From: a virus
Reading direction: 5' to 3' (one strand)
IMG/VR virus record: IMGVR_UViG_3300040801_002731
Coordinates: 42,504 to 106,503 of that record
Length of the DNA stretch: 64,000 nt
The position numbers were made by a program, and so were the translations under genes. Under the pieces are notes generated by a model. That model had not been told where the DNA came from. It saw only the letters and a program-made list of their open reading frames with translations, and made no database searches. Numbering within the stretch: position 1 is the stretch's first letter; every line of letters begins with the position of its first letter. Of this stretch, positions 32,920-40,982 are shown in pieces.

Positions 32920-33768
32920 TTACGCCGTCGGGTCGCCAACAACGAACAGCACGCCGGTATCCGGGTTCGGATAGCCGGAGAACTCGACGTTGAAGATCCG
33001 CTCCTCGTCGACCTTGTAGGCGAAGGACGCCTGACCGGCCGTGGAAGCCAGCGGAACCACAAAGTCTTCGGAACGGTCGGCGTCGGCCTTGGCGATCGGG
33101 TGCAGAACCAGCTCGCGGGCGTTCTCCAGCAGGGAAACACCAACGGCGTTGGTCACTTCCGCCTTACGCTTGGCCTCGACACCGCCGCTCAGCGTGGCGC
33201 CGGAGACCGACAGGGTGGAGCCTTCGACGGCCAGCGTGAACGTGTTGCCGAAGGTGCCCGGCAGATCGTAGATCACCGCGATATGATCCGCGCCGGTCGC
33301 GTAGGTCGCCTTGGAAGCGCGGAAGTCGGTGGAGTTATTCAGCGCGGTCACGGCGTTGCTGATCGACGTGGTGACATCCAGACCCACCTCGATCTCGAAC
33401 TCGCTGCTGGGCGCGCCAGAGACGAAGGTGAACAGGGCGCCGCCAACATAAATCTTGTCGCCCGGCACGACGTTGCCAGAGAAGTTGATCGAGCCGGTCG
33501 CGGCAACACCAGAGCCCGAGACCGTCAGGGTCGAGCCGGGCATGATGCGCTGAAGGTTTTCGACGGTGGTTTCCGCCAGGGGCACCTTCACGCGGCAGGT
33601 GCGGCCCATGACGTATTCGTTGATCTCGGTGGTGCCGAACTGATCGACAGTGACCTTGTGGGTTTCGGAAGCGACCTCAACCTCGACACCGCCCTTGGTG
33701 TAACCGAGATCGACGCCACCCCACACGATCCGGCACACGCCGAGCTTCACGTTGCGGGTATCGGACAT
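32920..33768 (-). CDS. Major tail (tube) protein
   Basis: 282 residues. The N-terminal tube domain (KLGVCRIVWGGVDLGYTKGGVEVEVASETHKVTVDQFGTTEINEYVMGRTCRVKVPLAETT) is typical of siphovirus tail tubes. A middle Ig-like insertion (GDKIYVGGALFTFVSGAPSSEFEIEV...) precedes the closing tube segment (RIFNVEFSGYPNPDTGVLFVVG). It has its own operator-promoter at 33808-33847. Confidence 0.87.
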   Translation of the reverse strand: MSDTRNVKLGVCRIVWGGVDLGYTKGGVEVEVASETHKVTVDQFGTTEINEYVMGRTCRVKVPLAETTVENLQRIMPGSTLTVSGSGVAATGSINFSGNVVPGDKIYVGGALFTFVSGAPSSEFEIEVGLDVTTSISNAVTALNNSTDFRASKATYATGADHIAVIYDLPGTFGNTFTLAVEGSTLSVSGATLSGGVEAKRKAEVTNAVGVSLLENARELVLHPIAKADADRSEDFVVPLASTAGQASFAYKVDEERIFNVEFSGYPNPDTGVLFVVGDPTA

Positions 33769-33807
33769 GGTTTGGGTGCTCCTTGCAAGAAAGCAAATTG
33801 ACGCACC

Positions 33808-33847
33808 ATGATACCAAGTCGGAAAGAATCAATCAAACTTGATTTAT
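33808..33847 (-). promoter_or_regulatory. Operator copy 8 with embedded promoter for the tail tube gene
   Basis: The operator is ATCAATCA-AACT-TGATTTAT (33828-33847). On the minus strand TTGATT (33831-33836) and TATCAT (33808-33813) are 17 bp apart, and the start would fall about 33 nt before the tube ATG. This is the clearest case of the palindrome covering a -35 element. Confidence 0.78.
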
Positions 33848-34233
33848 GTTAGGCGCACCGCGTTCACGTCGAAACGCACCGAAAATTCCAACCCATCACC
33901 GGAAGATCGTGGATAGACGATCGGCTCATGGCGCGGCCGGCAGTGATTGATTTGGTAGGCGCCCAAAACCTCGGGACTTTCCACAATGAGCGCCTGCACA
34001 GCCCGCTCCGTAAGAGCAAAGCCGGCTTCGTAGCGGCTCGCTCGCACGATCATGGTGATTTCGCCGTCCGGGCGGTAGCCGGGCAGTTCCGGGTCGATGC
34101 TGGCGCCGGCCAACCCCGTGCGCAGCAGAACGCCGGTCTTGACAGTCTCGGGCATGTAGTAGGCGAACAGGGTCTTGCCGCGCTCACCAACGCCGGCATC
34201 ATGCAGGCGGGTAACAAAGGCATCGAGCTGCAT
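33844..34233 (-). CDS. Tail terminator/minor capsid-type protein (U-like)
   Basis: 129 residues. GVLLRTGLAGASIDPELPGYRPDGEITMIVRASRYEAGFALTERAVQALI matches the minor capsid/tail terminator type found just before tail tube genes. Its coupled start overlaps the preceding stop. The exact subfamily is uncertain. Confidence 0.7.
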   Translation of the reverse strand: MQLDAFVTRLHDAGVGERGKTLFAYYMPETVKTGVLLRTGLAGASIDPELPGYRPDGEITMIVRASRYEAGFALTERAVQALIVESPEVLGAYQINHCRPRHEPIVYPRSSGDGLEFSVRFDVNAVRLT

Positions 34234-34697
34234 TACTGGAGCGCCTTTCTCACTTCGGAAACGATGTCTGCGACCATGTGGGGAGCGCGCTCGTTGAAGG
34301 CGCGCTCCAGGAACTTGCCGCCCACGTCCGGCCCTTTGGCCTTGGATGCCGGCCCCTTCTCGAACGCGCCGGAACCGTAGGGCGCCAGCCCCTCGTGCAT
34401 CTGCACCGCGTAGACGTCGACATCAACGCCATCAACCACGCCGCCGACGTTGACCAGCACCGCCAGGCGGCGGTTGTCCTCATAGAACCGTTCGGCCCGG
34501 ATGGAGCGCTCCAGTTCGCGCCGAGGCGGATCCTGTCGGCTCTGGCCCTTGTAATCGACCGGCGCCAGGTCTCGCGCCCGACTGGCGATGCGCTCGCCCT
34601 CCCGCTTGATCTGCTCACGCGCCCGACGCACGGCCCTGGGGCCGCCCTGGCGCAACAACAACATCAGCTCGCCGGTGCCCTTGACCTTCATGCCCAT
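34233..34697 (-). CDS. Neck protein (HK97 gp10-like)
   Basis: 154 residues. The arrangement GTGELMLLLRQGGPRAVRRAREQIKREGERIASRARDLAPVDYKG... LERSIRAE is the hallmark of HK97 gp10 tail-completion proteins (…A..lAPVd.G.Lr.Si.…). It is placed between connector and terminator genes as expected. Confidence 0.77.
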   Translation of the reverse strand: MGMKVKGTGELMLLLRQGGPRAVRRAREQIKREGERIASRARDLAPVDYKGQSRQDPPRRELERSIRAERFYEDNRRLAVLVNVGGVVDGVDVDVYAVQMHEGLAPYGSGAFEKGPASKAKGPDVGGKFLERAFNERAPHMVADIVSEVRKALQ

Positions 34698-35062
34698 CAG
34701 GTCGTCTCCTCAGCAGTGACGATGTTGCAGTCGACCTGATAGTGATCGAGCCGACCGATGACGGCGATGCGAGGCTGAACATCGACGACCTTGAGGGTCC
34801 GACCCTCGGCGACGATCATGTCGCCCAGGGCGATGTCGTAGAGCGGACGAAACAGCAGTCGGGCATCCGCCGTGATCTCATCGGCATTGCCGCGACTGGC
34901 TGAGCTGTCGGTGCGCACGCTGGTCTGATCGACCCCGAAGGTGAGCTTGACGATACCGCACAGCGCGTCGACCGGCGGCGCATAGCCATCCTCCGGCTCG
35001 CCGTAGACATTGAAGCTAGGGATGCGCTTGCGGATCTGGCACGGGCGATTGGGCAGGAACAT
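34697..35062 (-). CDS. Head-tail connector, stopper-like
   Basis: 121 residues: N-terminal PNRPCQIRKRIPSFNVYGEPEDGYAPPVDALCGIVKL, then beta-rich LFRPLYDIALGDMIVAEGRTLKVVDVQPRIAVIGRLDHYQVDC. The pattern 'GD.I...G..y.V..v.p' is common to stopper proteins such as lambda FII/gp16 types. Assignment is from position and pattern. Confidence 0.62.
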   Translation of the reverse strand: MFLPNRPCQIRKRIPSFNVYGEPEDGYAPPVDALCGIVKLTFGVDQTSVRTDSSASRGNADEITADARLLFRPLYDIALGDMIVAEGRTLKVVDVQPRIAVIGRLDHYQVDCNIVTAEETT

Positions 35063-35829
35063 CAGACCCCCTCGGGCCGTGCCAGCACGGCCTCACTGTT
35101 TGGATGAAACACCTCGTCGCGGACCTCCTCGTAGGTCGGAAGGTCGACGTTTGGTGCCAGGGTGATTTCGGCGCCTTGCCAGCGCGAACTGGCGTCGGGG
35201 TGAACGATGCGCGCCCGGTCGATCCGCTGCTCCGACAGGCTCGCCATGACGACCTGGTTGTAGGTCTCCAGCAGGGTGCCGCGAACGACGGTGCGCACGA
35301 ACTTCTGGCTGGGCCACTTCCGATTGCTGCGATCCTTGAAGTAGAACCGAAGCTCGTCGCCGTGGCGCAGGCGATACTGCATCTGCGCGGCATTACGGCT
35401 GATCGCCTGGGCGCGAGCGGCCGCCTCGGACACCAGGGCGGCCGAACGCAGCCGCTGCATCATGTGCGCGACGTCGCGCTCAATCTGCACTGTGATTTCG
35501 ACAAGGGCGTAGTGCGAAAACGCGCTCAGAAGCTCACCGGTGCGCGCCGCGTCACTGTCAGCACCCAGAGCAGCGCTCGCGTCGAGAAGCGCATCCCTGC
35601 GCGCTCTCAGCGCGATGGACGCGAAGGCTTCGTCGAGCAAAGCCTCCTCCGTCTTCAGAAAAGACCGGGCAACGGCATACGCCTGATCCTTCAGGCTTTG
35701 AGCGGCGCGCGGCGTGGCAAAATCGCCGCCGGCAAGAGCCTGGGCATAAAGGCCGCGCCAGGTCATCACCATCGAAAGATATCGGGCTCCCGCAGCTTCG
35801 GCAGCGGCCGTCAGATCATTGCCGATCAT
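35062..35829 (-). CDS. Minor head protein, hypothetical
   Basis: 255 residues, helical N-terminal half (LKDQAYAVARSFLKTEEALLDEAFASIALRARRDALLDAS) and a C-terminal half containing FVRTVVRGTLLETYNQVVMASL, a pattern that recalls MuF-type minor head proteins. It is not a clear match; coupled to neighbours by 4-nt overlap. Confidence 0.6.
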   Translation of the reverse strand: MIGNDLTAAAEAAGARYLSMVMTWRGLYAQALAGGDFATPRAAQSLKDQAYAVARSFLKTEEALLDEAFASIALRARRDALLDASAALGADSDAARTGELLSAFSHYALVEITVQIERDVAHMMQRLRSAALVSEAAARAQAISRNAAQMQYRLRHGDELRFYFKDRSNRKWPSQKFVRTVVRGTLLETYNQVVMASLSEQRIDRARIVHPDASSRWQGAEITLAPNVDLPTYEEVRDEVFHPNSEAVLARPEGV

Positions 35830-36626
35830 GCGCGACCGATCCCCTTGGCGATATGCAGATAGCCGGACAGGTAGACCAGAGCCTGCTCGGACACGCCCAA
35901 ATCCAGAGGCGTGCCGGGCCGGAACATCATCGAGCTTTCGCCGATGGTCTCGGACATGAGACCTGACCGACGCCGGCCGCCGATGACGTCGCCGTTCATC
36001 ACCACGTCGGCTTCAGCAATCTGCGCTCGACGCAGAGCGCGCCGGAAATGCTCGGGCAGCTCGCGGAACTCCTCCGTGGTCATTTCCGGCCAACGCAGCG
36101 GCACGATGAGATCGACGCTCCCGAACCCGCCAATCCGGCTCATGCTCCAGGAAATCGGCTGTTCGACCCGATAGGTCATCCGGGTGAGACGGTCATAGGC
36201 CGCGATCAGCGCCGCAACCCGATCGTCATCATTGCCGACGCTCCAGCCTTCCATGCGAGGCATGGTGCAGGATTCAAGCAGCGCCTCGTCGAAGGTCTGA
36301 AAGCTGTTTTGCGGCACGAACAGGCGCTGCGTTTGCCGAATGACATACCGAACCACGCTGGCGACCCAACCGGCCGGCGTTTCCAGCATCATCTCCACAA
36401 CGCGCATTTCCGGGTCCAGCCCGGACAGGACATTGTGTTCGCCGGCGATCGTCACTTCAGCTTCGGCATCACCAGGGGTCACAGCAACAGGCGTTGCTCC
36501 GACGATCTCGGCGCCAGTCTGGTCCAGCACCCGCACGGTAGCGGCCGTCGGTGCAACCAGATTGCCGCTCAGGTCAACAAAGGGCACGGCGACAGTGACG
36601 GCAGTCCCTTGCGGGTAGACCTGCAT
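35826..36626 (-). CDS. Head completion/connector protein, hypothetical
   Basis: 266 residues. An N-terminal Ig-like segment (GTAVTVAVPFVDLSGNLVAPTAATVRVLDQTGAEIVG) is followed by a helical DnaT-like adaptor region (FQTFDEALLESCTMPRMEGWSVGNDDDRVAALIAAYDRLTRMTYRV). It lies in the connector block between capsid and tail. Confidence 0.6.
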   Translation of the reverse strand: MQVYPQGTAVTVAVPFVDLSGNLVAPTAATVRVLDQTGAEIVGATPVAVTPGDAEAEVTIAGEHNVLSGLDPEMRVVEMMLETPAGWVASVVRYVIRQTQRLFVPQNSFQTFDEALLESCTMPRMEGWSVGNDDDRVAALIAAYDRLTRMTYRVEQPISWSMSRIGGFGSVDLIVPLRWPEMTTEEFRELPEHFRRALRRAQIAEADVVMNGDVIGGRRRSGLMSETIGESSMMFRPGTPLDLGVSEQALVYLSGYLHIAKGIGRA

Positions 36627-36629
36627 GGC

Positions 36630-37157
36630 TTAGTTCTCCTCGCCGACACCCTCAACGATCACGTCGGTCGGCGCAGGCGCCTGTCGATGCGACCGGTCCA
36701 GCCCGCGAGCGTCACAGAACTTGTCCTGCGCCTTGAGAATGCCGCTCATCAGCTCGTCGATGGCGCGGCCCTTCACGCCCCAGGCGTCACCCACTTCGCG
36801 CAGACCACGAATGCCTTTGGCGTCGGCGAGCTGGGCAAGCTCGGCCTCGGTGTAGAGACGCGGCGCCGGAGCCTTGGTGGCCGACGGCTCCTCACGAACC
36901 GGCGGCTCGGGCGGCAACTTCAGTTCGGCGGCGGTCGACAGACGGCCAAGGTTGGGCGCCGTGTCTCGATATGCCCCGACGATCCGATCAGCCAGCCCCA
37001 GCGGGTTCCCCTGCTCGTCGGTGATGGCGATGTTGGCGGCAAGCCGGTCGATTTCCTGGGGCGGGACATCCTCCACGGACAGCCCATCCTTGAACTCGAT
37101 GACGCCGAAGTGCCCGGTGTATGTCTCGAACCCAGGCGCCGTAAGGCGAACCTTCAT
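36630..37157 (-). CDS. Structural accessory protein, hypothetical
   Basis: 175 residues. MKVRLTAPGFETYTGHFGVIEFKDGLSVEDVPPQEIDRLAANI is similar in style to small post-capsid proteins; the C-terminus has a LEM/Rho-N-like helical part (LYTEAELAQLADAKGIRGLREVGDAWGVKGRAIDELMSGIL), which may bind DNA or a partner. It is the first gene after the capsid gene. Confidence 0.62.
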   Translation of the reverse strand: MKVRLTAPGFETYTGHFGVIEFKDGLSVEDVPPQEIDRLAANIAITDEQGNPLGLADRIVGAYRDTAPNLGRLSTAAELKLPPEPPVREEPSATKAPAPRLYTEAELAQLADAKGIRGLREVGDAWGVKGRAIDELMSGILKAQDKFCDARGLDRSHRQAPAPTDVIVEGVGEEN

Positions 37158-37210
37158 GACGCAACTCTCCTTGAACGAACGAAGGGGCGCGGTTGCCCGC
37201 GCCCCTGATG

Positions 37211-37250
37211 GTAAATCAATCCTGATTGACTCTCAAGCGCAATCAGGATT
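37211..37250. promoter_or_regulatory. Operator copy 9 plus an inverted half-site
   Basis: The palindrome GTAAATCA-ATCC-TGATTGAC at 37211-37230 is followed by an inverted partial copy. AATCCTGATTG (37218-37228) and CAATCAGGATT (37240-37250) form an 11-bp perfect stem. The second arm runs into the capsid stop codon. It may act as a paired operator or a transcript hairpin after the capsid gene. Confidence 0.68.
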
Positions 37251-38151
37251 AGGCGTTGGTGACGCCACGCAGGCGGGCAACAGAGTGAGTGGCCTTCAGG
37301 GCGGTGCCCACATACCACTTCACGCGCCAGCGAACGGCGTCCTTGTTCTGGATGGTGCCGATATCCTCGACCACGATCCCGGCGTTCGGGCCGCCGTAGA
37401 TGCCGTGGAAACCGTCGGTCTCGTTGAACCGGACGGCATAGATCGAGGTCAGATCGGTGCCGGTGCCCTGGGTTTCATCGGCGGTGATGAAGTCGTTGAT
37501 GATCACCGGAACGCCGTTGTAACCGGGAACCGGGCGACCGAAGTTCTCGATCATGATCATTTCCGGGGTGATGCCGCCCGTGGCGCGCATCAGCGCGCGA
37601 ATGGCGCGCCAGGTGCCCTGACGCATCATCAGCGCATCGGCGCCCAGCTTCACGGCGTCCAGCAGCTCGTCCAGAGCGGACAGGCTGACAGCACCACCGT
37701 CGGTGCCGGCGATCAGGGTCTGTTCGGCCGGAACCAGCTTGCGCAGGCCGTCGAACTCCTTGGCGTTCACGCCGCTGTCGCCGTTGATCAGGGTCCGGCG
37801 CAGCTTGCGGCCCAGAGCCTTCGCCTTGGCCGCGAGCTGGATGGCGAGCTGCGGGTTGGCGTCGGACATCGTGGAAATCATGAACTTGTCCAGATCCACG
37901 TCGCCGGCCAGGATGCGCAGCTTGGTCACGACCTCCTCGAAGGTCGCGGCGCCTTCCGGCACGACTTCGTAGGGGTCCAGGAACTCGCCTTCGCTCAGGG
38001 TGCCTTCGCGGTTGTAGGTGTAAGCCTTACCGTCGACACCCATGAAAGGCAGCAGGGCGAACATTTCGTCGCGGTCGATGATCTCCTCGATCACGCCGCG
38101 CTCCATCAGATCTTCCGAGAGCTTTTCAGCTTCGGCCTTGAGCAGAGGCAT
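37249..38151 (-). CDS. Major capsid protein (HK97-like)
   Basis: 300 residues. Typical features are the N-arm (KLSEDLMERGVIEEIIDRDEMFALLPFMGVDGKAYTYNREG), E-loop/spine segments (EEVVTKLRILAGDVDLDKFMI), the P-domain part (AIQLAAKAKALGRKLRRTLINGDS) and the late A-domain (VPGYNGVPVIINDFITADE, YAVRFNETDGFHGIYGG). No protease or long delta domain is visible, and a separate scaffold gene is upstream. It has its own promoter and operator upstream. Confidence 0.87.
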   Translation of the reverse strand: MPLLKAEAEKLSEDLMERGVIEEIIDRDEMFALLPFMGVDGKAYTYNREGTLSEGEFLDPYEVVPEGAATFEEVVTKLRILAGDVDLDKFMISTMSDANPQLAIQLAAKAKALGRKLRRTLINGDSGVNAKEFDGLRKLVPAEQTLIAGTDGGAVSLSALDELLDAVKLGADALMMRQGTWRAIRALMRATGGITPEMIMIENFGRPVPGYNGVPVIINDFITADETQGTGTDLTSIYAVRFNETDGFHGIYGGPNAGIVVEDIGTIQNKDAVRWRVKWYVGTALKATHSVARLRGVTNA

Positions 38152-38213
38152 TGGTTGTCTCCATCAGAGCGGTTGAGTCCAGATCCGTCGCCACAGACCG
38201 TATAAGTGCTTCC

Positions 38214-38243
38214 ATTATACGATCCGCGCAACAAAATTACCAA
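38214..38243 (-). promoter_or_regulatory. Promoter of the capsid gene
   Basis: On the minus strand TTGGTA (38238-38243), an 18-bp spacer, then a perfect TATAAT (38214-38219). The start would be about 55 nt before the capsid ATG. The perfect operator copy 10 lies just upstream of the -35 element. Confidence 0.72.
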
Positions 38244-38250
38244 GCCAAAA

Positions 38251-38270
38251 ATCAATCAAGATTGATTGAT
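38251..38270. promoter_or_regulatory. Dispersed operator palindrome, copy 10 (perfect, extended)
   Basis: ATCAATCA-AGAT-TGATTGAT; the inverted repeat extends to GCCAAAA/TTTTGGC, making a 34-bp palindrome (38244-38277). The A-run before and T-run after could also give terminator activity after the scaffold gene. Confidence 0.82.
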
Positions 38271-38283
38271 TTTTGGCGACAGA

Positions 38284-39237
38284 CTACTTCCGCCCCTTGC
38301 GTGCAGCCAGACCCGCCGCGATACGCTCGCGGCCACTGAGAGCCGTCGTTTCGGGCGTGCCCTTGCCGCTCGGGTCGGTGGTGCTTCCGGCACCCGGCTT
38401 CATCTTGGACTTGATCAGACGCTCACCGTCGGGGTCGCCCTCCACCAGCTTCTTGATCGCCGTCTCGAAATCGAGAGCGTTGCCGTCAGCGCCGACCAGC
38501 TTCGTGCGCCCCTCGGCGCCACGCGGCTTGTCGAACGGCACAGCCTGACCGTTCTCGACATCGAAATAGGAGCCGAACAGCGCCCGCGCCTTGGACGGAG
38601 GCAGAACGGTTTCGTTGGCGATGAAGGTGCTGGTATCGAACTTGGAGCCGATGGTCAGATCGTTGATGACGAACTCGGCCTGTGCGAGCTTTTCCTCCAG
38701 GCTCTTGATGCGGTCTTCGTAATCCGCCTTCAGGTCATCGACCGCCTTCTTCCAGGTGTCGATTTCCTGAGCGTGAGCCTGGGCCATCATCTCCTTGACC
38801 CGATCGAACTCGCCGCGCGCCTCAGCGTCGGCCTGTTCCCGCTGGGTCTTTTCCTGGAGCAACGCACGCACCTGATCGGGGTCGATACCGTCGAACATCT
38901 TCAGGCGCTCGTTGGCCTGATTCAGCGCACCGGTCAGCTCCTCGATCTTGCCCTTCTTCTCCATGACCTCCTTGAGCAGCTTGGCTTCGGTGTCCGAAGG
39001 CTTCGGCTTCTCGGGGGTCTTCGGGTCAGTGGCGGGGGCAGGCTGCGGGTCAGCCTGAGCGTCATCCGTTGCCGTGGTGGTCGGTGTCACTTCCGAACCA
39101 GCCTGCTCCTGCGCGGCACCGCCCTGTCCACCCGTCTCCGGGCTGAAGCAGATGCGAGGTCCGACGCGAGAGTGCCCGAACAGACCGAAAGCCGATCCGG
39201 TCGGGACAGCAACAACATCAGCGATCTTCACAGTCAT
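38284..39237 (-). CDS. Scaffolding protein
   Basis: 317 residues. A Pro/Thr-rich acidic linker (TPTTTATDDAQADPQPAPATDPKTPEKPKPS) and a long coiled coil (about 85-195: LLKEVMEKKGKIEELTGALNQANERL... DDLKADYEDRIKSLEEKL) precede a small folded domain (FDTSTFIANETVLPPSKARALFGSYFDVENG). Such coiled-coil proteins immediately before the capsid gene are scaffolds. It ends with TAG, a normal terminator codon here. Confidence 0.82.
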   Translation of the reverse strand: MTVKIADVVAVPTGSAFGLFGHSRVGPRICFSPETGGQGGAAQEQAGSEVTPTTTATDDAQADPQPAPATDPKTPEKPKPSDTEAKLLKEVMEKKGKIEELTGALNQANERLKMFDGIDPDQVRALLQEKTQREQADAEARGEFDRVKEMMAQAHAQEIDTWKKAVDDLKADYEDRIKSLEEKLAQAEFVINDLTIGSKFDTSTFIANETVLPPSKARALFGSYFDVENGQAVPFDKPRGAEGRTKLVGADGNALDFETAIKKLVEGDPDGERLIKSKMKPGAGSTTDPSGKGTPETTALSGRERIAAGLAARKGRK

Positions 39238-39337
39238 CCGTCAAATCCTTGTGTTTGACCAGTCTCTCGGTCTGTGTCGTCGGGCCGGTCTCTTGGCCCT
39301 TGGAGCCGCGGGGTGGCGAGCCCGCGGAACCTCGTTG

Positions 39338-40924
39338 TCAGGCGGCAGTGTTGCGTGTCACCTGCCCCTGCCGATCCTGTTCACCGGCGTTGCGCGCCGG
39401 CTGTTCCTGCTTCTGGAGCTGTCCGCGCGCGGCGCCACCGGCGGTCGCGGACAAACCACCCAGAACGTCATCGACGCTCGGCGGCCAGTCCTTCAGCTCG
39501 GCCTGCATCGTGGCCCGCAGCTCGGCGCTCAGGGTCGGGAACAGCTTGTCGATGATGTCTTCCATCTGCCGGCGCCGCAGAGCGTCGGGCGCCTCGATGA
39601 GCGACAGGCGCGTGGCGATATCGAACTCGTCGTAGAGCCCGCGCACGTCGAAATCCCGCGGGTAGCGCACCAGATCCTCGTCGGACGGGGCCTTGCCAGA
39701 CCACAGCGCCACCAGCTCGGCGAGCTTGTTTTCCGCCACGTCGAGCGATTCAGCCTTGCTCACCAGCAGGCTGTTCAGCCGCTCGAAATCGTAGGCTTTG
39801 GCGACACCGGAGCTGTTGTCGATGCCGACGGCGTTGTCGGCCTTGGTGCGCTCGCCGGCCATGCCGACCGAGTGATAGATTTCGGAGATGATCTTGTTGA
39901 TCACCTGCACGATGATCTGCGCCTGCTTGACATCGGGCGAGAGGTAGAACGGCTGCGTGTTGCTCTCGCCGTCGTAGAGGAACACGCGCTTGGTGCCCAT
40001 CTCCAGCAGCTTCGTGTAGGCTTCCTCGCCCGGCAGCAGGTTCTGTGCCGGCATGGCGAGCTGGCTGAAGCTCTGGTCCTGGATGATGGCGTCCAGGTTC
40101 GAGAGATAGTTGGCAACCGCCCGGTCGAGATAGGCGATGTCAGCGATCATTGAGTCCGCGACATAGCGGCGCTCGCCCAGCATGTGGTCGAGCGGGAAGC
40201 AGGGCACGCGGCCAAGGCCATGCTCCTGCTCGTCCAGCAGCTCGACCCGCACGCCGTCCCGGCCCGTCTTGATCTTGCGGAACAGATGCCAGGTGTCCGT
40301 GGTCCAGAGCCGGAAGCGCTCCTCCATACCGCCGCTGGAAGCAATGGGATCGTCGTCGTCACGCTGCCATTCACGCACCAGGATCCACCGCAGCGTTCCG
40401 GTCTCCGTGAACGCCATGTCGAGCGCGTCCTGCGGCTTCACATAGTAGCTGTAGAGCCGCGCGCCGGAGCGCTTTTCGTCCGCCAGCGTGAGCGCGTCCT
40501 GGGACTTGTTGTTGTCCACGAACACCCAGATGCGTCCGAACACGCTGGAGCGGTTTCCAAGAACCTTCATGTATTGGTCGATAGAAAGCCCCGAGAGCGT
40601 GGCGTTCTTCCAAAAAGCGCGCAGGGGCTCGCCGGCGTCCTCGACGTTTCGGTTGATCGGCGATCGGAAGATGTATTTGTTGAGAAGATCGACGACTTCG
40701 CGGGTGTGATTGAACCGGTAGGCTCGCGCCAAGCGATCCTTGAACTCCTGCTCACCTTCCTTGATGTAATGGAAAATGTGCGCGTCAAACCATTCACGCC
40801 CACCCTTGTAGGTCGCCTCCAGGAAATCCCAGTGCTGAAGATTTTCGTCATACTCGGGGTGTCGGCGCTCGATAAACGCCTTCAACGCCTTTGCTTCGGG
40901 AAGCGATCCTGCGAACAGCGGCAC
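39338..40924 (-). CDS. Portal protein (DUF4055-like)
   Basis: 528 residues with a GTG start preceded by GAGG (6-nt spacing). It contains HWDFLEATYKGGREWFDAHIFHYIKEGEQEFKDRL, FRSPINRN, SFSQLAMPAQNLLPGEEAYTKL and ...KAYDFERLNSLLVSKAESLDVAENKLAEL, the long helical stem of portals. It forms the dodecameric DNA channel. The C-terminal 40 residues are Ala/Gln-rich. Confidence 0.87.
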   Translation of the reverse strand: MPLFAGSLPEAKALKAFIERRHPEYDENLQHWDFLEATYKGGREWFDAHIFHYIKEGEQEFKDRLARAYRFNHTREVVDLLNKYIFRSPINRNVEDAGEPLRAFWKNATLSGLSIDQYMKVLGNRSSVFGRIWVFVDNNKSQDALTLADEKRSGARLYSYYVKPQDALDMAFTETGTLRWILVREWQRDDDDPIASSGGMEERFRLWTTDTWHLFRKIKTGRDGVRVELLDEQEHGLGRVPCFPLDHMLGERRYVADSMIADIAYLDRAVANYLSNLDAIIQDQSFSQLAMPAQNLLPGEEAYTKLLEMGTKRVFLYDGESNTQPFYLSPDVKQAQIIVQVINKIISEIYHSVGMAGERTKADNAVGIDNSSGVAKAYDFERLNSLLVSKAESLDVAENKLAELVALWSGKAPSDEDLVRYPRDFDVRGLYDEFDIATRLSLIEAPDALRRRQMEDIIDKLFPTLSAELRATMQAELKDWPPSVDDVLGGLSATAGGAARGQLQKQEQPARNAGEQDRQGQVTRNTAA

Positions 40925-40954
40925 GGCCTACCTCATCATTCGGTTGCCAGCATG

Positions 40955-40974
40955 ATAAATCAATTTTGATTGAA
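40955..40974. promoter_or_regulatory. Dispersed operator palindrome, copy 11
   Basis: ATAAATCA-ATTT-TGATTGAA in the 58-bp gap between terminase stop and the portal start. A TTGATT/AATGAT pair 17 bp apart would start transcription after the ribosome site, so no promoter is claimed. Confidence 0.68.
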
Positions 40975-40982
40975 CACCAAGC

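Noticed and set aside
40935-40963. Promoter for the portal gene (TTGATT-N17-AATGAT)
   Set aside because: Transcription would start after the ribosome site, only about 4 nt before the GTG start; only the operator is kept.
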